A stretch of 64,000 nt of DNA from Pseudocalidococcus sp964653145 (GTDB taxonomy: Bacteria > Cyanobacteriota > Cyanobacteriia > Thermosynechococcales > Thermosynechococcaceae): the NCBI GenBank assembly GCA_964653145.1, contig CAZZCG010000007.1, positions 62,001 through 126,000 on the forward strand. The letters are read 5' to 3'. Below, piece by piece: positions 1-9,195 of this stretch. The stretch's first letter is position 1. The number at the start of each line of letters is the position of its first letter. A model generated the notes under the pieces. It had not been told where the DNA came from and ran no database searches. It worked only from the letters and a program-made list of their open reading frames with translations. Position numbers and translations under genes: made by a program.

Positions 1-396
1 GGTAATTGCGGTTGGATTCAGTTCAATCCCGATGATGTCCAGGCCTTGAGCAATCCCTTGGCCCACAAACTGTCCCTGACCACTCCCAATTTCGAGAATG
101 CGCTCCCCTGGTTTCAGTTCTTTCAAGGCCAGTTGATACTCCCATTTTTCGTGCAGGTAGTACCAGTCAAACCCCATCAACTGTTGATATACGGATTCCG
201 AGCCCTCCAGGTCAAAGGGATAGAAAAACCGCAGGTCACTGTCACAACATTCGTAGAGAAAAAACTCTGGATAGCCACGAAACTCTGTTGCCAGATCAAG
301 CTGATAGATCCGTTGCCAGGCCTGGATCATCTCCGCAGTTTGAAAGGTTTGGATCAGGCGAACATGATCCGATTGGGTCAGGGGGCTACAAATCAT
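1..396 (-). CDS. SAM-dependent methyltransferase, partial (cut by window edge)
   Basis: This frame runs off the left edge, so only the first 132 residues are visible. It starts at an ATG at 396, 17 bases after the stop of the preceding gene, which fits a polycistronic arrangement. Near residue 98 it shows ILEIGSGQGQFV, the glycine-rich motif I that binds S-adenosylmethionine in class I methyltransferases, and then an acidic strand end, IGIELNP. The first 90 residues are rich in aromatics and match no substrate domain I know. Position beside other methyltransferases and a Wzm/Wzt-type exporter suggests it modifies a surface polysaccharide. The fold is clear; the substrate is unknown. Confidence 0.8.
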   Translation of the reverse strand, partial: MICSPLTQSDHVRLIQTFQTAEMIQAWQRIYQLDLATEFRGYPEFFLYECCDSDLRFFYPFDLEGSESVYQQLMGFDWYYLHEKWEYQLALKELKPGERILEIGSGQGQFVGQGIAQGLDIIGIELNPTAIT

Positions 397-413
397 GGTG
401 CAGGTCAACTCAG

Positions 414-1094
414 CTAACGATTGTGGGTTTTACCTTTGATCCAATAGGCCTGGGTACTCCCGACCCGCTCCAATAGGGGTTTTTCTCGGTGTCGCCCACA
501 AAAATCGTAAAAGGCCTCACGACAACCTTCCCAGTAGCCGAAATCATCCAAAATCACACAGGCGCCCGTGGGCATCCTGGGATAAAAGGTCTCCAATACT
601 AAGGACACAGACTCATACCAATCCGCATCACAGTGGAGGAGTGCAACCTGTTCCGGCAAGGCGACAGAGAAGGTCTCTTGAAACCAACCAACATTGATCT
701 GATAGGCCTCTGGGGCAACCTGGGTGAGCTGCATCACCTCTTCCACGGCCACCACTGAGCCCACACAATCGCCGACCCAGGCCTGGGCATCGGTCCCATC
801 AGGCTCCGTCGTGGGGGGCATCCCAGCAAAACTGTCGTACAACCAAATTTTGCGTTCATTTTCTAAATGTTGAGCCAGGATTGCCGCACTCCCGCCCTTG
901 TAGACCCCACACTCGACAAAATCTCCCGGAATATTCTGCTGATTGACCCGGTTGGCCAGACTCGCCAAGTTCTGCAGACGGCATGGATCAGAAAGTGTAT
1001 AGGGCTGAACCTGCTGGAGTAAGGCTTCCCAGGCCGAAGGGGGAGTTGTTGACAATCCTGCGGGAACAAGCCGCTGCTTTAACCACCTATGCAC
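414..1094 (-). CDS. TylF/MycF-family O-methyltransferase
   Basis: This 226-residue protein resembles the macrocin O-methyltransferase (TylF) family, which methylates sugar hydroxyls using S-adenosylmethionine and a divalent metal. Visible marks are the SAM-binding segment DFVECGVYKGGSA, a central YDSFAGMP and the metal-binding region with LLHCDADWYES followed by ILDDFGYWEGCREA. The start is GTG at 1094, and its G is also the last base of the upstream acetyltransferase stop (TAGTG), so the two genes are translationally coupled. In bacteria this family occurs both in antibiotic sugar pathways and in O-antigen or capsule clusters; the exporter next door favours polysaccharide decoration. The exact sugar is unknown. 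Confidence 0.85.
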   Translation of the reverse strand: MHRWLKQRLVPAGLSTTPPSAWEALLQQVQPYTLSDPCRLQNLASLANRVNQQNIPGDFVECGVYKGGSAAILAQHLENERKIWLYDSFAGMPPTTEPDGTDAQAWVGDCVGSVVAVEEVMQLTQVAPEAYQINVGWFQETFSVALPEQVALLHCDADWYESVSLVLETFYPRMPTGACVILDDFGYWEGCREAFYDFCGRHREKPLLERVGSTQAYWIKGKTHNR

Positions 1095-1651
1095 TATTCA
1101 TCTCCCATAGGGTTAGGGTTTTCGGCCCCTGCCACCCAAGTCCAAGTGGGCCCAGTTCGCTCCAAGGATTTGATCACCTGACACGGAATCCCCACAGCCA
1201 CGGAATTATCAGGAATATCCCGGCAGACCAGACTCCCAGCACCAATCACCACATCATCTCCAATCGTGACCCCTGCCAATATCGTGACATTAAAGCCGCA
1301 CCAAACTCGGTCACCAATTTTGACGGAGAGTTTCTGGGGTTGCAGGGTTCTCGGATCATGGGTGCCACTGCCAATGGTCAAACCGCTGGAGCCAATAAAG
1401 TCATCACCAATGTCCAACGCTCCATGGTTTTCAATCATGACCCGATTGCCAAGGGCACACCGCTCCCCCAAGGTGATGCGGCCATAGTTCAAAAGTGTTA
1501 GATGCCGACCTACCCAAAGGTGCTGAGAATATTGCACATTCATGAGCTTGAGAAAGTATTTTCGCCAACGCAAGGCACTGTTGGGTTGAGCCCCAAGACT
1601 TTCCAGTTCTGATAGCACCCAGGCCAAGGCCATTAGCCAGCGTTTCCCCAC
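1094..1651 (-). CDS. Hexapeptide-repeat acyltransferase (WcaF/LacA-like)
   Basis: This 185-residue protein has the left-handed beta-helix pattern of isoleucine/valine-led hexapeptides (for example ITLGERCALGNRVMIENHG and VTIGDDVVIGAGSLV). It carries SGTHDPRT and the terminal SVAVGIPCQVIKSL, both typical of sugar O- or N-acetyltransferases that use acetyl-CoA. The first 40 residues are helical and not part of the helix repeat. The open frame begins with GTG at 1651, 7 bases after the ABC ATPase stop; an ATG at 1633 is an alternative. It is co-transcribed with the exporter and probably acetylates the exported polysaccharide, an inference from context. Confidence 0.85.
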   Translation of the reverse strand: MGKRWLMALAWVLSELESLGAQPNSALRWRKYFLKLMNVQYSQHLWVGRHLTLLNYGRITLGERCALGNRVMIENHGALDIGDDFIGSSGLTIGSGTHDPRTLQPQKLSVKIGDRVWCGFNVTILAGVTIGDDVVIGAGSLVCRDIPDNSVAVGIPCQVIKSLERTGPTWTWVAGAENPNPMGDE

Positions 1652-1658
1652 GATTTTC

Positions 1659-3035
1659 TTACCTGATCACCTGTGATGTTTGCCCATGGGGTGATGTTGC
1701 CCCGTTGAGAATGTGCACTTGAAACTTAGCTTCAACGTGATAAGGGCCGTGGATGGGGCGATGACCATTAAGATTCACGGTAAACCCATAACCCTGCTCC
1801 ACATAGTCATAAATAATTGCTTCGGATAAGTTATACGCCTGCTGACAGTACCGCTGATGATTTTGATACCCAATGACACCAACGCTGATGAAATAGGCTC
1901 CTGAGCGTAAACTTAGGATCACGGGGACTTTTACCTCGGCCACTTGGCCAGCCTTGAGGGGGGGGTAATCCTCCGACTGAAAATCAATCATTGAAAAGAT
2001 TTCATTACCCCTGACATCCTTAACGATGAAGCCAATGTCGTAAACCGGAATCTCAGCCCTGGCCTGGATCAGGTAAACCGCCTGGAGGGGTTCGTTATAG
2101 TTAACTTCCTTACGCGGATACCCCTGTTGATCGCAAAGCTGAAAACCTTTAATGGTGATTGCTCCATTGCCCACATGTTCACCTTCCGGCTCTGGAATCC
2201 CCGGGCCTTGTCCATTTTTCGGGTCGTTGGCTTGCTCCCCTGGTACGCAAATTACCGGTTTGAATGCAGCTTCAGCAGGCAATAACCCTTGATCCACCCA
2301 AGCTTGCTGTTGATAGGCCTGGGTCACATCTGCAGGACTGCCATCCAAAATCAATTGCCCGCGATCCAACCAAATACATCGGGAGCATAGGGCGGTCATG
2401 GAGCTGATGTCATGGGAAACAAAGAGGATAGTCACACCCCTGTCCATCATTTGCCGCATCCGTTTAAAGCACTTGGCCTGGAAATAAAGATCTCCGACGG
2501 CTAACGCTTCATCAACGATGAGGATATCCGGTTCTACCGTTGTGGCCACAGAAAAAGCCAGGCGCACCATCATCCCACTAGAGTAGGAACGCAGGGGCTG
2601 ATCAATAAATGTCCCCACTTCCGCAAATTCGATAATGTCATCAAGGCGTTGATCGATTTCTAGGGCCGTTAACCCCATGACCTGGCCATTGAAGTAAACA
2701 TTTTCCCGCCCTGTAAACTCTGGATTAAAGCCACTCCCCAACTCCAAAAGTGCCGCCACCCGCCCATTAACCTGAACTTTACCCTGAGTTGCTGCCAGAG
2801 TCCCCGCGATAATTTGCAATAAGGTGCTCTTCCCCGAACCATTGCGGCCCATCACCCCCAAAGTCTCCCCCCGATGCAGGGTTAAACTCACTCCCCGTAG
2901 GGCCCAAAATTCCTCTGACTTTATCTTTCCTGGCCAAAACATTTCCACTAGGCGCAGACTGGGGTGGGCATAGCGGCGGTAACACTTGGAAATATTGTCT
3001 AGGGAAATAAGAATATCATTGGGGAGATCAGCCAT
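1659..3035 (-). CDS. Polysaccharide ABC exporter ATPase with Wzt C-terminal domain
   Basis: This is the cytoplasmic ATPase of an ABC exporter for O-antigen or similar polysaccharide. Residues about 8-240 form the nucleotide-binding domain, with Walker A GRNGSGKSTL, the signature region YSSGMMVRLAFS and Walker B ILIVDEALAVGD. A proline-rich linker follows, and residues about 300-445 form a beta-rich domain of the Wzt C-terminal type, which in characterised exporters recognises the terminal modification of the glycan. At 458 residues it has the length of carbohydrate-binding Wzt proteins rather than the shorter KpsT/TagH type. It lies 9 bases downstream of its permease. The methyl- and acetyltransferases downstream could make the cap recognised by this domain. 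Confidence 0.92.
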   Translation of the reverse strand: MADLPNDILISLDNISKCYRRYAHPSLRLVEMFWPGKIKSEEFWALRGVSLTLHRGETLGVMGRNGSGKSTLLQIIAGTLAATQGKVQVNGRVAALLELGSGFNPEFTGRENVYFNGQVMGLTALEIDQRLDDIIEFAEVGTFIDQPLRSYSSGMMVRLAFSVATTVEPDILIVDEALAVGDLYFQAKCFKRMRQMMDRGVTILFVSHDISSMTALCSRCIWLDRGQLILDGSPADVTQAYQQQAWVDQGLLPAEAAFKPVICVPGEQANDPKNGQGPGIPEPEGEHVGNGAITIKGFQLCDQQGYPRKEVNYNEPLQAVYLIQARAEIPVYDIGFIVKDVRGNEIFSMIDFQSEDYPPLKAGQVAEVKVPVILSLRSGAYFISVGVIGYQNHQRYCQQAYNLSEAIIYDYVEQGYGFTVNLNGHRPIHGPYHVEAKFQVHILNGATSPHGQTSQVIR

Positions 3036-3044
3036 GGGGACTTC

Positions 3045-3965
3045 CTAAAGCACATCGGCAAAGGCTGGTTTGAGCTTCCGGTAACTCCACAGTCCACTGG
3101 CAAAGACGACACAGGAGATGATCAAAGCTAATGTTAATTCCCCGCTATGTTGAAGTTGGCCCACCAAAATGCAGTCACGATAACTTTCGGCAATGGCAGC
3201 TAGGGGGTTTAAGCGCAAAATCCAGGCCCGGATCTCAGCGGGAATAACTGAAGCCGGGTAAACAATTGGGGTGAGGTAAAACCAAAGATTGAGAATGACC
3301 CCAAGGGTCTGGGGAATATCCCGCACAAAAACCGTTAACCCCGCGCACCAATATCCCAGGCCAACGGTGAACAGCAGTTGGGGCAGCCAAACTAGGGGCA
3401 GTAGTAGCAATGTCCAAAAAACCTTTTGTAAAACAAAACCGACCAAGAGGACTAAAATCAATAATCCCAGGCTACTTTCGAGGAAGGCCGCCAAAATCGG
3501 TACAAGAGGTAATAGGGCCAAGGGAAAAACCACCTTCTTGACCAAATCGGGTTGGCTAGTAACCGTCAAGCTGGCCTGGGAAATTCCCACCACAAAGGCA
3601 TTCCAGGAAATTAGTCCCGCAAAAAGCCACAATCCAAAGACAAAATTGTTCTCCGGGACTTGAGCCAGTGATATCCGCACTTGCAGGACAACCCCAAACA
3701 CATAGGTATAGATCAACAACTGGGCAAGCTGCTTGAGGAGCGACCAGACATTCCCCAACATCGAGCCTTTGTAGTAACTTTCCAGTTCCCGCTTAACCAA
3801 GACATGGAGCAGACTGAGATGACCGGGAATTTTGGAATGAAACCGATGGCTTAACATGGGGGCCTGGAAAACATGGGCAAGGGAGCTTGAGGTAGATTGC
3901 AGAGATAAATCAAGGGTCAGGTTAATAGGGCTTAATTCTGGGGTTGGTCTCTGGGTCAGCGACAA
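3045..3965 (-). CDS. ABC-2 type polysaccharide export permease (Wzm-like)
   Basis: This membrane permease pairs with the adjacent ATPase to move polysaccharide across the inner membrane. It has the family's amphipathic entry LHVLVKRELESYYKGSMLG followed by about six hydrophobic segments and a C-terminal segment with NPLAAIAESYRDCIL, characteristic of ABC-2 exporters. The longest frame starts at a TTG (3965), giving 306 residues with an unstructured N-terminus. An ATG at 3857 would give 270 residues, closer to the usual length. The gene heads the visible minus-strand cluster and is divergent from era, so the promoter should lie near 3966-4004. Confidence 0.9.
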   Translation of the reverse strand: MSLTQRPTPELSPINLTLDLSLQSTSSSLAHVFQAPMLSHRFHSKIPGHLSLLHVLVKRELESYYKGSMLGNVWSLLKQLAQLLIYTYVFGVVLQVRISLAQVPENNFVFGLWLFAGLISWNAFVVGISQASLTVTSQPDLVKKVVFPLALLPLVPILAAFLESSLGLLILVLLVGFVLQKVFWTLLLLPLVWLPQLLFTVGLGYWCAGLTVFVRDIPQTLGVILNLWFYLTPIVYPASVIPAEIRAWILRLNPLAAIAESYRDCILVGQLQHSGELTLALIISCVVFASGLWSYRKLKPAFADVL

Positions 3966-4004
3966 TACAAATAGGTTCCTCTAAATCTCATCCCCTACGG
4001 ACTC

Positions 4005-4925
4005 TTGACCTTGCTGATTCCCCAGGCCCCGCCAAGCTTCAAATCCGGCTTTATTGCAATTATTGGGCGACCGAATGTGGGTAAATCCACCTTAATGAAC
4101 CAATTGATTGGTCAAAAAATTGCCATTACCTCCCCGATAGCCCAAACAACCCGAAACCGCCTTCGAGGTATTTTAACCACGGAAACTGCCCAGTTTATTT
4201 TTGTGGACACCCCTGGCATTCATAAACCCCAACACAGCCTTGGTCACATCCTTGTCAACAATGCCAAGTTAGCATTGAACGCGGTGGATCTGATCCTTTT
4301 TGTCGTCGATGGCTCGGTGGTTGTGGGGGGCGGGGATCGCTACATTGCTGAACTCCTTAAGACGTCCCAGGCCCCGGTACTACTTGGTCTGAACAAAACC
4401 GATCTGCTGCGTGATCCCCAATCCGTCCAGGCCACCTATCAAGATTTAGCCGCCACCTATGGCTGGAAAATGAGTTGCTTTTCGGCCCTCACCGCCACTG
4501 GCCTACCTGAGCTCCAACAACACTTAGAAGATCAACTGCCCCCAGGCCCCTACTATTACCCCCCCGACTTGGTCACCGATCAACCAGAGCGATTCATCAT
4601 GGGGGAGTTGGTGCGGGAGCAGATTTTGGCCCAAACCCGCGATGAAGTGCCCCATTCCGTTGCGGTGGCCATCGAGCAGGTGGTGGAGGAAACTAAAATT
4701 ACCAAAATCCTGGCCAGCATTTACGTCGAGCGCCCCTCCCAAAAGGCCATCCTCATTGGCAAGGGGGGACAAATGCTCAAAACCATTGGCATCGAGGCCC
4801 GGCTGCAAATTCAAAAACTGATTCTGGGGCCGGTATATCTAGAATTGTTTGTCAAGGTTCGGCCCAAGTGGCGACAATCTAAAGTGCAGTTAACGGAACT
4901 CGGTTATCGGGTTGAAGCGGATTAG
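4005..4925 (+). CDS. era: GTPase Era, ribosome assembly
   Basis: Era is an essential GTPase that binds the 3' end of 16S rRNA during 30S assembly. The G-domain motifs are in order: G1 GRPNVGKST (about residue 21), a threonine-rich switch I, G3 DTPG followed by IHKP, and G4 NKTD. A C-terminal KH RNA-binding domain is seen in ILIGKGGQMLKTIGIEAR and the terminal VKVRPKWRQS segment. The length (306) is normal. No in-frame ATG precedes the G1 motif, so the start is a TTG at 4005. The cytochrome gene begins 4 bases after the stop, so the two are probably co-transcribed. Confidence 0.96.
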   Translation: MTLLIPQAPPSFKSGFIAIIGRPNVGKSTLMNQLIGQKIAITSPIAQTTRNRLRGILTTETAQFIFVDTPGIHKPQHSLGHILVNNAKLALNAVDLILFVVDGSVVVGGGDRYIAELLKTSQAPVLLGLNKTDLLRDPQSVQATYQDLAATYGWKMSCFSALTATGLPELQQHLEDQLPPGPYYYPPDLVTDQPERFIMGELVREQILAQTRDEVPHSVAVAIEQVVEETKITKILASIYVERPSQKAILIGKGGQMLKTIGIEARLQIQKLILGPVYLELFVKVRPKWRQSKVQLTELGYRVEAD

Positions 4926-4929
4926 AAGC

Positions 4930-6939
4930 ATGGGCAAGCGCTTTCTCACCATTCCCGGCCTGGGGTTATCTCTAGTCATCGCCAGTTTGATTGTGATTTG
5001 GGGACAATTCCATTCCGCAGCCCAATCGCCCGCCCCTGTCGCCATTCCCGTACCCCAGGTCTGCCAGGCCCCGCTCAAGACCCCAGAGATCACTTGGGAA
5101 ATTCCCACCGATGTCGAAGGCAATCTACAGCAGGCTAATCTGAACGTGGTGCAACGGGCCGCGAACCTCTTTGCTTGGCAGGAATTTATCGCTTTGAATT
5201 GGCCCGCCCAGGCCCGGGAACGCGGCATCCCCAACCCAACCGCCGATCTCAACACCCCGGGGCCAAGAGTTTGGGAAACCTGGAAAGAAATCAGTGAAGT
5301 CTATCGCCCCGATGGCCGTGCCCCTTTACCCTGGAATGCCCCAGAACCCTTACCTCCTGGCCTGGAAGGTCGTCAACCCCGCAAAGTTCTCTATCGCCAG
5401 AGCAAAGTAGATGAGATCCTCAGCGATCAGTTTCAGCCGACAAAAGCAGATTTGGCATTGCCAGGCACGTTAACAGATCAGCGGGGGCGGGTGGTGCGCT
5501 ATGAAATTCGGATGAACGCCATTGCCTTTGACTATGTTGTCCAAAATCGCCTCTACGATGCGGTCCACCAGGCCCAGCTCAGCCAAATTAACTTCCCCAA
5601 CGGCTCGATTCTAATCAAGGCGGCCTGGCGAGAACTGGATCCCCAGGAAGCACCCCGATTCTATGCAACCTCTGCCTACGTCAATGACCAGCCTGAGCGC
5701 AACGTGGGAAGCTATCAGCAAAAAACCATGGGCCTGGTGGGATTCCATGTCATGCAAAAAACAGCCAGCGCCCCCCAGTGGATCTGGTCAACCTATGAGC
5801 AGGTGGATAATGTGCGCGGGGAAACCCCATCATTTTTTAACCCCCACTGCCCTGATTGTTTACGCAACCGCCAAACCCAGGCCCATGTCCCCAACCAAGT
5901 CACCCGCCTAACGCCCATTCCCAACCAAACTCCAGATTGCAGTCAACCCCAACAGGCCCAAGATAACCTTGTGGAATTGAATCAGAATATCCAGGCCGGG
6001 TTAAAAAATTCCGTTTGGCAATACTACGAGCTGGTTAATACCCAATGGCCCTTACCTAAAACCCCCCAGAATTCCAGTCCCGACACTGTTTTTCAGGTCA
6101 ATCCAGCCCTGTTGGCCAACACCACCATGGAGACCTACATTCAACCCAGTTCCTCCTGCATGGGATGTCATGCCCTGGCCCGCTCCGTGAATCCGCAAAT
6201 CTATGTTTCCTCGGACTTTACCTTTACTCCGGCCATGGCCTTGCCCCCACAAATCAATCAACAACTGGTGCCTCCCCCCGCGAAACCGGTTTCAACCTGG
6301 GATGAGAAAAATTGGAATAGCATTCTCCGGGGCTATCAACTCAGCACCCAAACCTACGAACTTTTGCCCCAATACGTCCCCACCACCAAGCTCCACTGCC
6401 AAAGTTGTCATTTGAATGGCGGCAGTAATCCCAAAGCCTCGGCCTGGTTTGGCATGATGGAAAAATATCAGTACCCGGCCACCACAAATTTACAGAAACG
6501 CCTGAATAGCTGCTTTGAACATAGCCTCAATGGCCGCCCCCTCCCAATCACCCCCAATCAACCGGAATTTCAGGCCTTTGTCACCTACATGCAATGGCTA
6601 GATGAACAGGCCAAGGTTTTGGCGATCAACCTACCGGAGCAGCCCTTTCCACCGATTCGTCCACTTTCCGGTGATCCGCAACGGGGACAAGCCATCTTCC
6701 AGCAAAAATGTGCCTTTTGCCACAATACGGATGGGCAAGGTCGTTATCAAAGTGATACTTACTACCGGCCTGCACTCTGGGGGCCTCATTCCTACAACAA
6801 ACGCGCTGGCCTGGCGAGACCGGAAACCTTGGCAAAGTTTTTGCACGCCAATATGCCCTACCAGTTTGATGGCAATCTCACCCCCCAAGAGGCCTGGGAC
6901 TTAGCTGAATTTATTGACAATCAAGATCGACCCGATTAA
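4930..6939 (+). CDS. Secreted triheme c-type cytochrome
   Basis: This protein of about 669 residues begins with a lysine/arginine stretch and a hydrophobic signal segment ending near HSAAQSPA, so it should be exported. Three CXXCH haem-attachment sites are visible: CMGCH at about residue 410, CQSCH at about 490 and CAFCH at about 594. The last lies in a typical cytochrome c domain that ends with a distal MPYQFDG methionine. The N-terminal 390 residues show no motif I recognise. ATG 4930 is preferred over a TTG at 4912 that overlaps era. A periplasmic or lumenal electron carrier or oxidase subunit is likely; substrate unknown. Confidence 0.85.
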   Translation: MGKRFLTIPGLGLSLVIASLIVIWGQFHSAAQSPAPVAIPVPQVCQAPLKTPEITWEIPTDVEGNLQQANLNVVQRAANLFAWQEFIALNWPAQARERGIPNPTADLNTPGPRVWETWKEISEVYRPDGRAPLPWNAPEPLPPGLEGRQPRKVLYRQSKVDEILSDQFQPTKADLALPGTLTDQRGRVVRYEIRMNAIAFDYVVQNRLYDAVHQAQLSQINFPNGSILIKAAWRELDPQEAPRFYATSAYVNDQPERNVGSYQQKTMGLVGFHVMQKTASAPQWIWSTYEQVDNVRGETPSFFNPHCPDCLRNRQTQAHVPNQVTRLTPIPNQTPDCSQPQQAQDNLVELNQNIQAGLKNSVWQYYELVNTQWPLPKTPQNSSPDTVFQVNPALLANTTMETYIQPSSSCMGCHALARSVNPQIYVSSDFTFTPAMALPPQINQQLVPPPAKPVSTWDEKNWNSILRGYQLSTQTYELLPQYVPTTKLHCQSCHLNGGSNPKASAWFGMMEKYQYPATTNLQKRLNSCFEHSLNGRPLPITPNQPEFQAFVTYMQWLDEQAKVLAINLPEQPFPPIRPLSGDPQRGQAIFQQKCAFCHNTDGQGRYQSDTYYRPALWGPHSYNKRAGLARPETLAKFLHANMPYQFDGNLTPQEAWDLAEFIDNQDRPD

Positions 6940-7036
6940 AAATCGACTATACTTAAAAGTTATGCCCTAAATTACTCAGGGTTATTACACCCCTAAATTC
7001 GCCTCACCCCTAATTCGCAAAGGTTTATTCCCCGTT

Positions 7037-9163
7037 ATGAGTTCTGTCTTGCGCTTTCTCATGTGTGCCCCAGAGCACTACGATGTGGACTATGTGATCA
7101 ACCCCTGGATGGAAGGGAATATCCATAAGTCCTCGCAACAGGTGGCCCAAGAGCAATGGCAAGGACTTTACGAAATTATTAAAAACCGCGCCGAAGTCTC
7201 TCTGGTTAAACCGGAAAAAGGCTGGCCCGATATGGTGTTTACGGCAAACGCTGGCCTGGTCTTGGGCGATAATGTGGTGCTCAGTCGCTTTTTCCACAAA
7301 GAACGCCAAGGGGAAGAACCCTATTTCCAGGCCTGGTTTGAGTCCCAAGGCTATACCGTCTATACATTGCCCCAAGATTTACCCTTTGAAGGTGCTGGGG
7401 ATGCGCTTTTGGATCGGGAAGGTCGTTGGTTATGGGCCGGGTATGGCTTCCGTTCTGAGTTGGATTCCCATGCCTATTTAGCCAAGTGGCTCGATATTGA
7501 AGTCTTGTCGTTACGGTTGATGGATGAGCGGTTCTATCACCTCGACACCTGTTTTTGTCCCCTGAGTGGTGGCTATCTCCTTTACTATCCCCCGGCCTTT
7601 GATGCCTACTCCAATCGCTTAATTGAATTGCGGGTGCCTGCCGAAAAACGAATTGTTGTCGCTGAAGCCGATGCGGTAAATTTTGCCTGTAATGCGGTGA
7701 ATATCCACCAAACCGTGATTCTTAACCAGGCCAGTGATGATCTCAAAAGTGCCCTAAACAGTGCCGGATTTGAAGTCATTGAAACCCCCTTAACCGAATT
7801 TTTAAAAGCGGGTGGGGCCTCGAAATGTTTAACCTTGCGCGTCACTGAACCCGTTCAAGTGGATCACCATGCCCAGGCCACGTTGGAATCCCGAGTGATT
7901 CGGATGGAGGGGCATTTACTGGATTCCGGCCTGATCAACCGGGCTTTGGATTTAATTGTCGAAGGCGGCGGTAGTTTCCAAGTTATTAACTTTAATTTGG
8001 GGGAACAGCGGCAAAGTACTAGTCAAGCGGAAGTGCGGGTTACGGCTCCCTCACGGGATGTCATGGAAGAACTGATGGCCCAACTGATTGACCTCGGTGC
8101 CATTGCTCCCCCCCAAGAACTCTGTGATAATTCCCTGGAAACGGTGGTTCAGGATGGCGTGGCTCCCGATGACTTTTATGTGACGACCATTTACCCCACG
8201 GAAGTCCGGGTCAACTGTGAATGGGTGCGGGTGCAAGGGCAACGGATGGATGGAGCGATTGTCGTCAAGCAGACTCCTGAAGGCCCCGTGGCGGAATGTC
8301 GGCTCCTGCGGGATCTGCTGAAAGGGGATCGGGTCGTTGTCGGTGTCGAGGGCATTCGAACAGTCCGCAAAACCGAAAGTCGAGATCAACGGGGTAGCAG
8401 TCAAGAATTTAGCTTCATGGGCGCCGGGGTTTCCAGTGAACGGCGGGTGGAATTGGTCGTCGAACAAATTGCCTGGGAACTGCGCCGCATTCGGGATCAA
8501 GGCGGAAAAGTTGTTGTTGTCGCGGGGCCTGTTGTCATCCATACGGGCGGCGGTGAACATTTAGCCAAACTGATTCGGGAAGGCTATGTCCAGGCCCTGC
8601 TAGGCGGAAATGCGATTGCGGTTCACGATATGGAACAGGCGATGATGGGCACTTCCCTGGGCGTGGATATGAAGCGGGGTGTTTCCGTGCGGGGTGGGCA
8701 TCGGCATCATCTGAAAGTCATTAACCAAGTCCGTCGAGCCGGGAGCATTGCCGCCGCAGTCGAAAAAGGCTGGCTGACCCAAGGGATCATGTACGAGTGC
8801 GTCAAAAATAATGTCCCCTTTGCCTTGGCTGGTTCAATTCGGGATGATGGGCCATTGCCGGATACGGAAATGGATTTGATCAAATGCCAGCGGGAGTATA
8901 GCCGTCTGATTCAAGGGGCAGACATGATCCTGATGTTGTCCTCGATGCTGCACTCCATTGGCGTGGGAAATATGACTCCCGCGGGCGTCAAACTCGTCTG
9001 TGTGGACATTAACCCGGCCGTGGTTACAAAACTTGCAGATCGCGGTTCCGTTGAATCTGTGGGTGTTGTCACCGATGTGGGCCTGTTCCTGAGTTTGATG
9101 GTGCAGCAGCTGAACAAGCTGAATCGGCCCTATCTCCAACCACGCCAAGGATTATTGGTCTAA
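7037..9163 (+). CDS. argZ: Bifunctional arginine dihydrolase / ornithine cyclodeaminase (ArgZ/AgrE)
   Basis: The N-terminal domain (about 1-285) has the amidinotransferase/dihydrolase fold of cyanobacterial ArgZ, which converts arginine to ornithine, CO2 and two ammonia. The catalytic cysteine is in GGASKCLTLRV at residue 264, the same number as reported for Synechocystis ArgZ. The C-terminal part (about 290-700) is the LOR/SDH-type domain that in Anabaena AgrE makes proline from ornithine; it contains the Rossmann-like VVVVAGPVVIHTGGG and a conserved GNAIAVHDMEQA. The 708-residue length matches the family (about 700). It sits alone, followed by convergent lpxD. It links the ornithine-ammonia cycle to nitrogen storage. 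No clear NtcA box was seen upstream. Confidence 0.95.
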   Translation: MSSVLRFLMCAPEHYDVDYVINPWMEGNIHKSSQQVAQEQWQGLYEIIKNRAEVSLVKPEKGWPDMVFTANAGLVLGDNVVLSRFFHKERQGEEPYFQAWFESQGYTVYTLPQDLPFEGAGDALLDREGRWLWAGYGFRSELDSHAYLAKWLDIEVLSLRLMDERFYHLDTCFCPLSGGYLLYYPPAFDAYSNRLIELRVPAEKRIVVAEADAVNFACNAVNIHQTVILNQASDDLKSALNSAGFEVIETPLTEFLKAGGASKCLTLRVTEPVQVDHHAQATLESRVIRMEGHLLDSGLINRALDLIVEGGGSFQVINFNLGEQRQSTSQAEVRVTAPSRDVMEELMAQLIDLGAIAPPQELCDNSLETVVQDGVAPDDFYVTTIYPTEVRVNCEWVRVQGQRMDGAIVVKQTPEGPVAECRLLRDLLKGDRVVVGVEGIRTVRKTESRDQRGSSQEFSFMGAGVSSERRVELVVEQIAWELRRIRDQGGKVVVVAGPVVIHTGGGEHLAKLIREGYVQALLGGNAIAVHDMEQAMMGTSLGVDMKRGVSVRGGHRHHLKVINQVRRAGSIAAAVEKGWLTQGIMYECVKNNVPFALAGSIRDDGPLPDTEMDLIKCQREYSRLIQGADMILMLSSMLHSIGVGNMTPAGVKLVCVDINPAVVTKLADRGSVESVGVVTDVGLFLSLMVQQLNKLNRPYLQPRQGLLV

Positions 9164-9195
9164 ACCACCGCAAAACACCCGGAATTGGCCTGGGG

